Source of the DNA: Phoenix dactylifera
Lineage: Eukaryota > Streptophyta > Magnoliopsida > Arecales > Arecaceae
Length of the DNA: 64,000 nucleotides
Assembly (NCBI RefSeq): GCF_009389715.1
Contig: NC_052392.1
Location: 39,723,668 to 39,787,667 of the forward strand
Direction of reading: 5' to 3'
The notes beneath the pieces were generated by a model that was given only the letters and a program-made list of their open reading frames with translations, did not search any database and was not told the DNA's origin. The translations under genes were made by a program, and so were the position numbers. Numbering within the stretch: position 1 is the stretch's first letter; each line of letters opens with the position of its first letter. Below are positions 1 through 13,700 of this stretch, piece after piece.

Positions 1-123
1 ATCTTGCAGGGCTGGGATTTTGTGCCTTTTACTTTTTGCAAATTCATTCTTGTTGTAATTTTAAATATAACTTGTGTAATGAAGACGACATGTTCTGATC
101 TTATCTTCCTTGTACTTTTGTAG

Positions 124-3100
124 GTCACAGCCTCTGACAGAATTTACAATTCGTAAGTTCTATGCTATTGAGTAGTATTTTAATTTTTTTGTGCAGTTGA
201 GAAATTTGTGTCAAGGTCGGAGGAACCAGTACCGAGCATCGTATTGGTTTTCCGGCGGCCGGGGCTGTACTGACGAGGGCACGGTATTGTGAGAGAGAGG
301 AAAAGAGAGAGAGAAGGGGGAGAAAGGGAGAGAGGTTGGTAGACGCCGGCGGAGGGGCAGCGGAGGTTGCGGCAAGCAAGGCCACGGCCGGTTCTCCTGT
401 TTTGAACGAAACAGGGGTCCAGCCGCAGCTTAAAATTTTGTTTCGATTTGCCGACTTCACTTTAAAATTGCAAAATTTTTTAATTTTAGAATTTAAGTGA
501 AGTCAACAAGCGATTCGCCAACTTCACTTAAAAATTTTGAAATTTTTTGAGGCATGGTCGGACTCTATTTCGTTCGAAACAGGAAAACTCGGCCTCGGCC
601 TTGCCTGCCGCGGCCTCCCCCCCCGCGGCCCTCCACGGCCCTCCCTCTCACTCCCTCCCTCCCCCGCTTGCTCTCTCTTTCCTTCTCCTTTTCTAGCTCC
701 GGCAACGAGTCTCGTTTCCATTGCCAGAACCGTACTAGTGAGCCACCAGAAAGCCTCGGGACGGCCGGAACCATCCGGTTCGCGACGGTTCCGCTGACCT
801 TGATTTGTATTATGTGACCATGCTACATCTATGATATCATTATATGTTTCGAATCTCTATTCTTCTCAATTACTATGGAAAGAAGGGTGGGTTAGGGACA
901 AATAAAATCCATTTTATTCATGTATAATTTATTGTATAACAAAGTTGCTCCCAATTGCTGTTTGTTTGAAGATAACTAAAGGAATAAAGTTCAGGAAATT
1001 GATGAGTGGCAGCAACATGTTGATTTATAGTCTTTGTGAAGGGCAAAAATTCATGTGTGATCTATCGCACTGTACCTCCATCCGTGTGACATGAACAAGA
1101 ACTGCTAGTCTGTTAGTCTCTTCTTCAGACTACTTATGAATATTCATTTCAAATTTCAAATGATATTTGTACTCATAGCTAGCAAAAAGATTTGAATATG
1201 AATACAAATATCCACTCTTGCATGTCTACGAGGAATCATTCTATGAATTGAATTCTTTAACTGAATTGAACATTGCTGGATTCTCCTTTCATGCTTGTCA
1301 GAAACTCCTAGACTGATTAAGAGTTGTTCAAATTTACTGGACCGCAATATTTCCCTCACCTTGGACCAGATCCCCATTGGTTTAAGCAGGTTTCCTAGTC
1401 AAAGTCGGAATCATTGGAGTTGTCAAATAAACAGATAAGGAGACCCTGCCTCTTTATCCCTTATTCCTTTACCCTTTTTCCCTTTCTTTCTTTTTCTTTC
1501 ATCTGGCTTAATGTTATTCTCTTTTGCACTAGCAAGACAAGTAAACAACAAAAAATGTAGCCAATTGTGTGGTGTTCATCATATTGACATGTTCCAACTT
1601 CCAAGTTTGACAGTAGGTTTTTTTTTTCTAAAAGTTCTTCTGAATTGCTTGAATGTATCAAGACTTCCACAAAATTATTAAAAAAAAACTTATCCGCCAT
1701 TGGATTTGGTCGACAAATGAATGGGAACATTTTGGTCCTCACAACCAGAAAAATACAGTCTGCTGCTGAGTAGTTGCAAAGAATTAGACTTGTAACAAGG
1801 AGCTGAGGGCAGGTGTCATATGACCTGGAACCTAGTAGGATGAGGATGACACTTCAAGTTCACCTAAAGGGAAAAAGAAATCGTAATGTTCTGATCTCTA
1901 AATTATGGAATAGCATCTTAGAAATATAAGTCAATTTGAAACAATTGATCTAATAAAAATAATCTTTTTTTCAGAAAAACAGATGCACAAAAGGAAACAA
2001 GGGGAAAAATCTTCTTTAATGTCCCACACTCCTATTCCATCTTGTGCTCGGACATTGATATTATTTTTATGATCTTAAAAACTAAGTCAGAAGTTCCATT
2101 TTGATTTTTGTGGGGCTTGAAATGGGTGATCTCATACCTTAGATAATATGTGCATCTAAAAATAAGCAGCAGAATTAGGAGACATGAACTTTGCAATTTT
2201 CTTGGTATTCTATGTAGAAAAAATTGTCTCTTTCTTAATGTCCTGGTGGAACTAAAATATATTCAGAGAAGATAACTCCATCTAAATGTACATTGTAACA
2301 CTGAAGATCATTATATTGTTGCTCATGATTAAGAAAGTTTTAGTATCTTGAAACTCTGGATTTAAGACTCTACTGTAAACCTTTTATAACAGATGGTCTC
2401 TGGCCAAATTACAATGATGGAAGCTGGCCAGCATGCTGCAGTCACACTGATTTTGATATAAAAAAGGTGCAGAAATCACTGTTTCCTCAGAATATATTTA
2501 TATAGACATACACATGCATATATATCTTAATATCTTTTCCCTTGGCGACAAATTAAATCAAATAAATTTCTTTCTGACACTTTGGTGAGTATATCTGCAT
2601 GCAGGTTTCATCTTTAGTACCAGAACTTGAGAAGTACTGGCCATCCTTGTACTGCAGCACTCCCTCTCTTTGCTTTGGTGGAAGAGGACTGTTTTGGGCA
2701 CATGAGGTAGCAACAATTTCCTAATTACTTCCAAATATATTCACTCCGGTACATATAACTTACAAACTTTTGTTGTTTTAATGCATGTGTTGATTGGTTT
2801 GGACCTGGACAGTGGGGTAACTTGTCCTCTTAACCTTCCTTATGCGGTGGAGTAGAATACTGACCTTTAAAATAAATTTTGCATTATTTTCTTTAGAAGA
2901 AATCAATAAAGTTCTGTGAATATTTTGCCATTTATAAGTTCATGAAAATATAACTAAATTCAGAGGGTTTTGATATCCTTTCCTATTTCTTAGAAGGTTT
3001 CAAATGCTGGCCTCACGTATCATGCCGAGACAGTGCTGACACCTAGCATGAGTCAGCATGGCTCCAATTTATTCATTAATCAAAAAGAGTACTGTATTCT

Positions 3101-6100
3101 TTTTAATTATTTTTTTAGTTCAGCATGGTGTGGCAAATCTGCCAGATGTCACAATATGTGCAGGGTGGCTATCATATCCTCCAGCACTGGCACTTAAGTC
3201 CTTGATTTCTTATCCACCAGAAAATATAAAATTGTAATTACTGAACATACAATTAACTACTCATTGAAAAAAGAAAAGAAAGGAAATGATGTGCAAAAAA
3301 GAAATCTACACTTAGCTGGTACATATTGAAACAATGGTTTATCCATCCAGGTTTTAAATACTAATATTCACAAGGCACACATATAAAATAGAAAAGCCAT
3401 GATGCAGAGTTCCTTCTCAGGCATCTCCAAGCTGTGATTTACAGCTGTTCGCCATTGCCTGTCTTTTTAAAAAAGTAAGAGTCATGTTTTAAACCTGTAG
3501 TAAGGATTAGCTAAAAGGAAGAAGAAACTGAAACCTACAGTTCATTTTCAAAAATTATAGATGTCGCCAGTTTTGATTACCAGAACAAGGAATGTTTGAT
3601 GCATAGATATGGACAGAAAAACACCAGAAAGAAAAAAGGAAAGAAAAAACCAGGAAATACATGGAACATGTTTTGGGTTTCCATTGGACTTCTGATCCTA
3701 AATCTAGTAAATATTCCTTTTCCAATTAATATTTAAAAGTTAGAGCTGTATGACGGGGATCAATTGTTAGTTGTTATGGTTGCTCTCTTCTATTATATAT
3801 GCAGCATTCATTCTTCACTGTGTTTGATGCTTGCAGAAAAGCATGGGACATGTTCCTACCCAGTAATACAGGATGAGTATGATTACTTCTCCACGGTCCT
3901 TGATCTGTACTCCAAATACAATGTTACGGTTAGTGTTGGGGCTTTGGCACATTATATCTACTTCAATAGATCTCCTTATGTTTCCTTTATATTTCTACTA
4001 CTGCCTTGCTCAGTCTAAGTCTATGATCATGTTAGTCACCTTTTCCTCAATTTCAGATTTTTCTACAGTTCAAAATGATGAAACTCAACTTCTTGTTTAA
4101 CAAGTAAATATACAGGTCATATGTTATCATCTGATAGTTGAAAGCTATTGCAGTCAACTCTCTTCAAGAAATTAATTATGCGGTATTCATTTGACTGTTA
4201 TGTGTTCTAATATTTATGAAACTTTTCCTATTCTGGCCAGATCTTTTCCAGATAGCTTGAGCTAGGAAATCTAAATTTTTATGTCCAGCGAAAGCTGAAC
4301 TGTTGAATGTTGGAAACCTGATCTTGTACTGACAAGCAGTATTCCATGGAAGAAAATATTGAATACAAGATGATTTGAAATGCATTTATCATTACAATTC
4401 AACAAATCATACCATTCACCAGGTTTTAATCTTTCTGCAGTGTTCTTTGTGCATTAGAAATCACAGGAAATAGTAGAACAAGCAGTTTGCTATAGTAATG
4501 ATAGCAATATTATGCAACCACATAGGTAGAAGCAAATCTTACTGGCCAAATAAGGTGCATCTTAGAACTAAGTAGAAGCAAACCTTATAATTAATAATTT
4601 AACTACACTGTCCTTTGATGCATCCATTTCAGAGTATTATCAAGGTACTCTGCATGGTATCTGCAAACTTGAGTTATCATGCTTCCATTTTGCTTAACAG
4701 TTTGTTGTGGTTGCAGAGAATTTTGAGCAGTGCAGGTATCTTAGCTAGTAATGGTGACAGATATCCATTGGGAGATGTTATTTCCACCATTAAGAATGCC
4801 TTTGGGGCGTCACCCTTAGTGGTTTGCAGTCATGGTTCTGTGGAGGAACTTAGGTTGTGCTTCTACAAGGATTTTAAGGTCAGCCATAACTTTCCACCCA
4901 CAATTTCCTTCCAGTTGCCTTACTATGCGGGAATATCTTGTTTATACAACTCACCCATGACACACACATTTATCTGTCTACAGGCACATGGTTGGGTTAT
5001 TCACTTATTGATTGTGATTCAAGAATTTAGCTTGCTAGTCAGGGTCAGCTGTCTGCCATATCATTGTTTTAGTTTAAGAAATTCCACATAGCATACTCAG
5101 AAATTTGCATAGACGGAAACTACATTCATATTCCTGTAAAGTTGAAGGTAAACAGGAAAGCTGTAAATCTAGAGACTCAGGTCATTTCTAATTGCAACTT
5201 GCAAAGCACTGTCACAAGTCACAACTGATTAGTATTTTAGCATATATCATAAAAATCCAATGTTACAATCAGGATAAACATCAACCACTCTTTTGATCAT
5301 AGACGGACCAGATCAAACAACCGTAGTAGGTGGATAAGCGGTTGTTCCTAGTTGATAGGGGCAGGTACCTATTAAAGGTATTAGTATTTTAGTAATGTAA
5401 TTCAAAAGCATGCCCTAATCTTCAATTTTTGTCCATCTAGATCCTGTCGCCATCATAATGACCACAATCCTCTCCTCCCCTATCTCTATCCATCCTCCAT
5501 CTCTCTCTGGTGTCAGCTTCAGCTACCATCACTACCTTCTTAGTTGCTCTTCCCCCCTAACGACACCCAGCTTTGTTATTGTTGTTCTTACTGTTGGGTT
5601 GTGGCTGGCAGTAGGACCTTCATCTGCTCCATTGGTGGTCACTTTTCCCTCTTCTCCACCTCTCTTTACCTTCAATGTTTCTTAGCTGCCACTTGACTCC
5701 ACCCCGCTATTGCAGTTGGTCTGCTTTCGATCTCCCAACTAATATCCTTTGCATCTTTGGCCTTATTGTTCTGTGGCACTGTTTCTCTTAAGATTGTGGC
5801 TTGCTGCTGCTTCTTAGATTGTGGCTTGCCTTATTGTTCCATATGCCATTTGCCTTCTTAGCCTGGCAACTGAGGTTCCCACCTTTTTGTTGGAAAGGTG
5901 ATTGTCTAAGAAGTCATTTTTTTGTGTTATTTTCTCCGTACAAAATCATTTTTTGTCTTATTTTTTTGGTACAGAATCTTTTTTTTTTCTTTAACAAATT
6001 TATTGATGTCTTATTGGGTTGTTTAAGTCAGATGTGCAATCTTCAGACATAAAATTACTTTAGAGGCTACTACCTTTAGGTTTTTGATATGAGCTTTTGA

Positions 6101-6551
6101 GATCAGCAAGGGTTCCAGCTAATTAGGTGTTTGGGATTGCATTGTCCAAATCATATATATTATAGAGTTTGCTCATTTGTTATGATGCTGCAGGTGTACA
6201 AGGCCTTAACTTAATTGCATTGTGTCTGCCTTTTTTCAGCCTCGCGATTGCATAATGGGATCTGACATCATAGATGATGCATCATACTTACGAAGCTCTT
6301 GTCCTAGATATATCAGTTTACCTACATACGCTCCACTCGGTGAGTTTTTCAATTTATACATCGTTGAATCAGTTTAGAGGAAGGAGTTGCTCCTCCCAAT
6401 CATGCTTACTGAGGACACTCAGGTTACTTTCTTGTCACTATAGCGCTAAATTTACAGCTCGTACTCACTCTGTGCTCTTTTTTTGTTTTTTTGTGCAATG
6501 TCAGTTCTTGGTGATGCCAGTGGAGCAATGTCTTGGTCAACTGACCACTAA
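124..6551 (+). CDS. S-like RNase T2 (RNS2-type), 3' part of gene, 8 exons
   Basis: This is an endoribonuclease of the T2 family, probably secreted or vacuolar like plant RNS2; it cleaves RNA through 2',3'-cyclic phosphates. Exons I assembled: 124-152, 2393-2466, 2605-2706, 2813-2816, 3837-3928, 4717-4878, 6240-6339, 6505-6551 (TAA stop). Reading phase is kept at every junction. The first two exons together spell the catalytic motif CAS I (FTIHGLWP). Exons three to five spell CAS II (HEWEKHGTC), which needs the 4-nt exon. Catalytic His of both motifs, the Glu and the Lys are present. Conserved Cys pairs (WPACC, LYCS, FGG, VVC, LCFYKDF, RDC) follow in family order. The C-terminus is a short tail ending STDH. 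The signal peptide and the CCRG-type N-terminal exon must lie left of base 1. A simpler end at TAG 6375-6377 by intron read-through is possible, but a perfect donor (GTGAGT) follows 6339. Confidence 0.9.
211..803. repeat. Foldback/MITE-like element in RNase T2 intron
   Basis: The ends are inverted copies (TCAAGGTC..GGAACC at 211 and GGTTCC..GACCTTGA ending 803). Internal arms also pair: the CCTGTTTTGAACGAAACAGG stretch near 396 matches its complement near 572, and two inverted AAGTGAAGTC-type stretches lie near 455-530. GC-rich arms flank the AT-rich centre. TTTGT lies beside both ends and may be a target-site duplication. No transposase is encoded, so it is probably non-autonomous. The GGAACC/GGTACC-rich ends recur elsewhere in the window. 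Confidence 0.65.
804..2392. other. Intron of RNase T2, no recognised content
   Basis: AT-rich intron sequence following the foldback element. Short open frames on the minus strand (1156-1377, 1461-1742) have no recognisable family signature and are crossed by homopolymer tracts. Confidence 0.6.
2813..2816 (+). other. 4-nt microexon (TGGG) in the RNase T2 gene
   Basis: The exon before ends at CAT GAG (2706) in phase 0, and the exon after (3837) begins AA AAG CAT in a phase that needs one preceding base. At 2811-2818 the sequence reads AG|TGGG|GT, giving TGG G|AA, that is Trp-Glu, which completes HEWEKHGTC, the second catalytic motif of RNase T2. The flanking introns are 106 nt and 1020 nt. 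Without it the frame breaks and the conserved WE is lost. This is seen in sequence plus family knowledge; transcript data were not available. Confidence 0.8.
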
Positions 6552-8185
6552 GACCCCGAGGCCTCCCTAGTGTTTTAGGGATAATCATGCCGCAAGATCC
6601 TTGTACGAAATTGAAGCTGAGCAAGACATCATGATAGGAGTGAAACATTGTCAACCAAATTACTTGGCCATCCAAGAATTTAATATGGGCTGGTTATCTT
6701 CATCGGTGTAGAATGCAAACATGTCATTCAAATATGCGAATGTAATATATCCATACATGGTCCTGAACCTTTCAGGTTATCTTCCTTTCCAGTTTTAGCT
6801 GTTTTAGAGGCCGATTGTGATAATTGATCATCCATCCTTGCCGACTGGCTTCTGAACTAAGATTCTTATGAATAATTTGTTAGTTGTATTGTTTTAAAAT
6901 CCTTCTTAGTTGGGAATTGGTAAAATGCATGTAAAATACAAAAAGGTTCAGGAATGGAAGCTCAGGCAAAAGTTCTCGAGGATGCCTTGAAGCTGAGGTA
7001 AAGGAATGGAAACCCTGCAGTTTTGCAGAGTGCAAGATGGTTATCCACATGTTATCTGGCCAAAAGATGTTAAAAATCAAATGATAATGCTTTCGACATA
7101 ATTTTCAAGATAATGCGACATATATGAAAGATGATTAAAGTGGAAAAACATAATGGAAGTTACATGGATGGGGAAGCAAGCTGATTTCCCCATCCCCAGA
7201 ATGAAGGATCGTGGAAATCAACTATGAGATAGGGGTTGGATGCTGACTAGTGCCTCTCCATCTCCAACTTTTCCCTCCATTCCCCACCTGAAAAGTTCAA
7301 AAGCTAGAACATACACAGACCTTAGACCGTAATTAGGCTGTCCCAACAGGCCAAACAGTACCTAGCTGCAGCATTCAGTTCATGTTACCTACGATTTTAG
7401 CAGTCAACAAGAAAATTATGGACAAGTTTAGACATTTATAAGCATGAAATGGACAATTTGGTTGCAATGTTTGATATTCAGAAGCCTGTGTATTATTTCA
7501 CCAAACTCCTCACTGTACAATCTGAGCGAACAAGCATAATTGTTTTAAGAGATTTTTTTTTAAAAAAAAAAACATCTTGAAAATGCACACAGTAGCTTGC
7601 AATGCATGAACGTTGCTTTCCATCTGAAAGCATGCCAAATTCAGTTATTTGTGATACAGTCAAATAATTGTTCAGCCCTTAATCTTATCGATGGACTGGC
7701 TGATGAGACCGCATCTGTGATTGTCATGCAATCTAAGTCCATACGGTTGACTGCCTCTTAATATGCATACCTCCTGTATGACAAGTTTCTTGACCACCTT
7801 ATGGCATGAAATCTTTATTTCGACACATGGATGTAGGATCAGTTGATGACAGATTCTCGACATGTTTCTCCTGCATGATAAGTTTGAGTGCATCGAAAGC
7901 TGGTTCCCTTCTATTAATGGAGGTCTCATGATAGCTGTACAGCCCTGTGATCAAATTGAACGTGGGAACATGACAATTATATCATTCTGTGGTGCTTATC
8001 ACAAAGAAATGGAGAAATGAATAAATATAGAAACACGCACATATGAACTCGTGCATAAGTACATGCGTGTTTCATCCTCTGAAACAACCGAGTTGCGGCA
8101 AGCCGCCTGTTTTTCTAAGATGAATAGATCTTGCCCAACTTCTGTGCAATCTTGATAAGCAAGAATTACCTGAATCACGAACAAA
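6552..8185. other. Convergent intergenic region, RNase T2 / MRL7-like
   Basis: This holds the 3' UTRs and polyadenylation regions of the two convergent genes. I see no further gene. Open frames at 6880-7080 and 7672-7929 (minus) lack any recognisable pattern. Confidence 0.5.
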
Positions 8186-10728
8186 TCAAAATGGAGGAGC
8201 AACTTCTGCAGGATCAATCCATGATGGTCTCTTTGCGTTATAGTAGAAATGTGCAATCATTTGCACCAATTCATCTGCCGTTCTGAGTTCTGCAAGTCCA
8301 AAAGCCAGGCAATGGATAAGGGTCACAACATTTTTTTAGCTAAGATGGTTTCCAATAACATGTTCACACCTTTCTCCCTGTACAAAATCCTGTTTCCCTT
8401 TACGAATAATAGTTGTGGGCATTCTTTGACTTTAAGAGCATAAGCTAAGTCTGTCTCGATATTAATATCAATCTTGACCGTCTGTAGCACATAACCCAAG
8501 ACATCATGATTTAACAAAATTAAACATGATAATGTCAGGAAAGCATACAGTCAATTCAAATTTCAGAAATAGAAGGATTGTGTAGAAGCACATCCCGGAA
8601 ACTCCGACAAAAATAAAGGACACGTGAGGAATAATAGGATTAACATTTCAGCAACTTTAAAGGAAAAGGTGGCATACTCTAGGAGGCAGTCGATCTTTAG
8701 CATTCCAGTATACCTTGGCCGCCTTCTCCAGCTCCTTCAAGAGCTTCCAGTTATCAGCTGCCCTATGATGGAGCAGAAAAATTAACAAGAAAGTGGAATT
8801 CATTTAGCTAGTTCTGCAAGTAATTAAATAGCAAACTTAAGGCAAATATCCTCAATGTTGTTTCCCATGCCTAGCATTAATCACTTAAAATTTCACATAG
8901 ATGGCAGCTTGGGACTCGAAAAAGTATGAAGTGAGTGTGGAGGTCAATTTACCTATATGGTCAGCTAGGCTGGTTATTTATTCGTAGTTTTTAAATGACA
9001 TATTTCTGGAAGCATCTTTGCTTTTTGTTGTTCTTACACATATCCTTGACACGTAATCTTGTACAACTTGAAATCATTGCCAATATTGTTCTACTTGGAA
9101 CTCCATTCTTATGTTTCGTAAAGTTGTACCAACATTGCCAAGCTATTAGATTTCAGAAGTAGGTAGATATATCAATTAGACCACTAATGATTAAAACATC
9201 CAGTGCTTCATTTCCAATTAAAACTCATTGTACTATAACGCATAAGAACTTGGCAATCAGAAGGTAAGAAATGGATCCGACCATCTTTGAGGTTTGGATC
9301 ACCCTGTTTGTGGTTTCCACATTAATTCTTGGACGACATCTTTTTACATTCTTTTTTTTCCCACAAACCCCTCCTAGGATTCTGCTTAATATTTGATAAT
9401 AAGTTCTTATAATTTTGACTTTTTGCATGCATAAACTAATAGTTGCATTAACCAAAAAAGAAAAAACACTAAAAAGGAATTTATGATTCTAACAATACCC
9501 ACAGTTCAAAAAGATCCTCCACTTACCAAGGGCTTAGATCTTCACCAAACATGGCCAATACACATCAGTTTATTCTGTCCCAATTGACCACATTAGTGCA
9601 AGACCTACTTATTCCAGACACCTCAACAACCTGATGCATATACAATCAAAGACCTTATGTTCTCTCATAGACATTTCACTGCCATCTCAACAGATTGGGA
9701 TTATCACACACACCATAAAGGTAGGCTTGCACCTCATCCACCCTCTTTCCAATTATATTTTGCTTATTTATATTCTGATCATAACTTTGTAACATGTCAC
9801 CGTGCCCTCATCATAATGTTTCCTTCTTCCACATCCTAACATTTATCCAATAATTTGTAAAAGTCTCTTATCGATCCCAATTATAATTGTACTCTAATGA
9901 TATAACAGTCCATTAGTGAAGCGACTTAAAACTCACATAAAGAACAAATGCACGGATCCAATACCTTCGGTAGCGCTCGAAGACTAGAACCACGAGAGGG
10001 CTCGGATGGAAGGCAAAGGTCTCCCACTCCAAGCAGTTGATCTCTTTCACCCACCCCTCATCCATCTCTCTCTCCCAATCGATTTCCACCCCATCGACGA
10101 CCACATTCTTGATCGGATGCTTCTCAAAATATTCCGACGCCCGGATCCCCCACCCGATATCGGCATCCAAAGGCCAGTCTGGATCCTCCTCTTCCACCAC
10201 CTCCTTCCCCCCGCCCTCCGAGCTCTCCTCCTCATCCTCTTCCATAGTTCTCTGCTTTAAGACCTCCTCTTTCCCCTCCAAGACCCCGGCGTCCTGCTCC
10301 CGGATCGAGGCGAAGGTCCGGTCGAGCCGGTCCCGGACGAAGTCCTCCACCGCCGCCGCCTCGCTCCGCCGGCCGCGCCTCGGCTTCTGTGGGATCGTCG
10401 ACGGGAAGGCGTCGCCGGAGGCCGCGGTGGCGGTTCCTCCCGCCGGGGTCTTGGGCTTCGAACGCCGACCTTTTGGCTTCGTCGGGTTAGGGCTAGGTCT
10501 GGGGTCGGGATCGGAGTTCGAGTTAGGGCTCGGGTCGGGTGTGGCTGATGCTTTTAACGGGACGAAGGGTTTTGCGCGGCGGCGAGGGTTTCTTCGAGAG
10601 AAGGAGCGGGTAAAAGAGGAAGAGTCAGGGTTTGGGTAGTGGACGAAGAGAGGGAAGGAGGAGGGGCTGGCGGCGAAGAACTGGAAGAAGGGTTTGGGGA
10701 AGAGTGTTCGGATTTGGAGCGATGACAT
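8186..10728 (-). CDS. MRL7/SVR4-like plastid thioredoxin-fold protein
   Basis: This is a 354-aa protein of the MRL7/MRL7L (SVR4) type, which in Arabidopsis is a thioredoxin-fold chloroplast protein needed for chloroplast development and plastid transcription. Exons on the minus strand: 10728-9965, 8762-8678, 8481-8370, 8289-8186 (TGA). The first ~70 residues are rich in Ser, Arg and Pro with few acidic residues, as in a transit peptide. Residues ~70-130 form a Pro/Lys-rich low-complexity stretch, followed by an acidic run (EEDEEESSE). The conserved part begins [18 protein letters not shown] and runs through [25 protein letters not shown] to [20 protein letters not shown]. There is no CxxC redox pair at the thioredoxin site, as expected for this family. 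ATG at 10728 opens a good transit peptide; a longer frame upstream crosses a TA repeat and is not favoured. The family name comes from memory of its motifs. Confidence 0.85.
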
Positions 10729-13700
10729 TTTCCCCCTCTCCCCGTCCCGTAGGAAGAAGACGGTGCACTTTGTACGAGTGGATAAGAAGGTATTCAAATA
10801 AACTTGGTGTATGTATATATATATATATATATAATCTTCAGCCTTTTTGCATGCCAATTACAAGGAATAAGATATTCGTAGCTCAATTGCATGACTTCGT
10901 TACAACTGACACATGGAGGTGGAGTTTATATTACACAAACTCTCGTCCCTACACTATTCCCTCCCATCAAACAAGATAAAAATGGCCTTTTCAATTCATC
11001 GAGAAAACCAAAAAGTAAAAAAAGGAAAGTTCTCTTGCTATTAATGATGTACTGCATACACCAACATTGCATTTTTTTTTTTTTTTGCTCAATTGGAGCA
11101 GCATGCAACCCTACTTGCTGCTAAGATTTTCTAGCTGATGATGCCTTGGACGGAATATCTAAAGGTGTTAACCGCATTAGCTATATACAAAGTTCCAAAT
11201 ATTTGCATCTGTTGAACATTCTATCAATCTTACATCCCAACCATATTGTAAGAGGTGGTGAAAATAGCATAATAAACACAGCACGTACCGCACGAATATA
11301 AAAATTGACCATATGTGCAACTCCCAAGTCATTATGAATTCTGGAGAATATTTGTTAAAAATTTTATTTAATCACTACAGCAGCAGGACATATGAATCAT
11401 AATGAAAACAATAATAATCTATCAACTAATTCAATTACATCCCTTGAAAACACACGGATCATATTTGAAATGCACCATGTATATAGGTCTGGCCATAAAA
11501 AATAACCAAATTTCCCACGCGTCTTGTGACATCCTGTTCTCTCTTCACACAAAAGCAACCCCTGAAGCATAAGAGAGGTGCAACAAATAACTCATGCATG
11601 AGTGCGAGGAGTTCTTGAGTCCTTCAAAAGAACAAGTTTGAGTAGCTCGGCAATCTAGCACGACTTGAAATCTTTCCTGAAGCAATGGCTTCCATCTGGA
11701 GTTTTCTCCCCATCCCGGAACATGAACCAAAAGCAATTACATTAGAAAATGAATAACCAGCTATTTGTTTAGTATGAGCTCTAATTCATACAAGTTATTA
11801 GCAGCATAAAAACACACACTAGCTTACATAGAATTATATAAGACCACTGGTTTAACAAACCAACCATGAATTTCAGAGGTGCAATACAGGTAACATGAGT
11901 GGCACAATAACACAAGGTACAACCAGGTTACATGTTAAAGGCTCTGAACTAATAAGCAGGCACAAGCACAGGAGACTGCATTGATAGCATTACTAGGTGG
12001 TGCAATCAGCAGTGTCCCTAGTTGACTTTGCTCTAAAAACTTTAAATCCTCCGGTAAAGTTGGTGGGTAACAAGTCAGTAGATTTACCATGGATAAAATT
12101 GGCCAGCAAACACCATCTCCATGAAGATAAAACTGAGATAGGCTGTTTTGATGGATATTTCCCAAGGCATGAAAAAAACTGTTGCCAGGAAAAACTGTCT
12201 TATTATTGCATCCTACAAATACTTCACGGTGATTCCACCAAAGTTAAAAATTTGGAAATAGACAGCAACAAGCATACACAAGTTAGCTCCACTGGTCAGC
12301 GAGATTAAATATTCATGCTGGCCGTGTATTAGAGAAACATGTCCCGTTATGGTGCCAGTCGAGGGGACATGCTCCAAGAAAAAAGTATTCACCAGGTGCA
12401 TATTTGTGATCATTTTGCCCTGTATTCAAACCAACTATCTCCGAATACCTCCCAAACTTGTCACATTCCCTCCACCTCTCACCATCCCGTCCTTGACCTC
12501 CACAACCTCTGGCATCCTCTGGCAAAACTGCCACATTCAGAAGGCTGATAAAAACTTCTGCCATCCATGGGACTGCCCTAGCAACTCTTCACACGTGGTG
12601 CCATTCTCAGTCTTGATATCCTCAGTGACTTTGCACCATTCTCCAACCAATTGGCCCATCCTTCAACACCACTCAATCCACTTCTGATGATCCGGGCACC
12701 CAACATCCAGCAGCTCCAACAGCCAATAAGCTCTTCCTCCACAACCTGTATCTTAACCATCTCTTCGCAAACTTACAAGAATCAGGTAGGTTTCTCTATG
12801 TTAAGCTACTTATAACAAAAAGCACTTCTTTGCCTGTATATATTGTCAAAATAATGGAGGAGTTGATTTCTGACAGAGGTGGGGTTGCTGCTCCTAAGAT
12901 CAATTATGAACATAACTACGACATTAAAGGAACGAGTATCATATAACCATTTGATACTATGTTGACTATATCTTGGGAGGTGGCCATTGAAGGACTTTGT
13001 GAACATATTCAGTAACAGTCATGTATATCACCTCTACATCGATTTCTCTCATTTTGAGTATCTAATTGGTATGATATATGTCTTACATGAAGATTACATG
13101 CTTGGTCTAACCACATAGTTTTTGTGCTGATGATGCCTTTTATGACTAAACATTAATGATAATGCTCTAACGAGTAAATAAAAACGTCATAATCACTTCA
13201 ATTGAAAATGATATATTGTTTGAAACTCAGAAGCATATTTTTCTCTTATGCTTATGAGTTATGAAAATGATAAAGGTCCAAAAAATCATTATAATATGAA
13301 AAAGTAGAGTGTTGTTTCACCAATGAATTCTGTCTACAAAAAAGACTGTTATTACAAGATTAAAAAGACAATAAATAGGTGAAGTTTGACGAATTGGGTA
13401 AAAAAAATCCAGTTGCTAGCAGACCAGCAAAAGGGCATACCATGACCTTGTATATGAAATTAAAAAAGCATGTTATGCTTACATATGAAAATGCAATGTA
13501 CTCATCTTGCTAACAAGGGAGCAATAACTCCATAAGCCACCGATAGCCTAATGTCTAGAAAAGCTGGAAGCCATGCCAATCTCTAACTTAACTTTTGTGA
13601 TCAGAAAAAGTATTTAGAGTAGCATGTCATTATTTTATGAAGCTGAGATTGGGAGCATTTATGCGCAAACCTTGCAGAAAGGCATGATGCTAACTGAGGT

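Noticed and set aside
6375-6377. TAG as the stop of the RNase T2
   Set aside because: A consensus donor GTGAGT precedes it, and the spliced alternative gives a sensible tail ([14 protein letters not shown]); read-through remains possible.
10037-10639. 200-codon plus-strand frame
   Set aside because: It is the antisense shadow of MRL7-like exon 1, open because that exon is GC-rich.
12313-12760. Minus-strand frames with coding-like composition
   Set aside because: There are no motifs, no joinable splice sites, and stops between the pieces.
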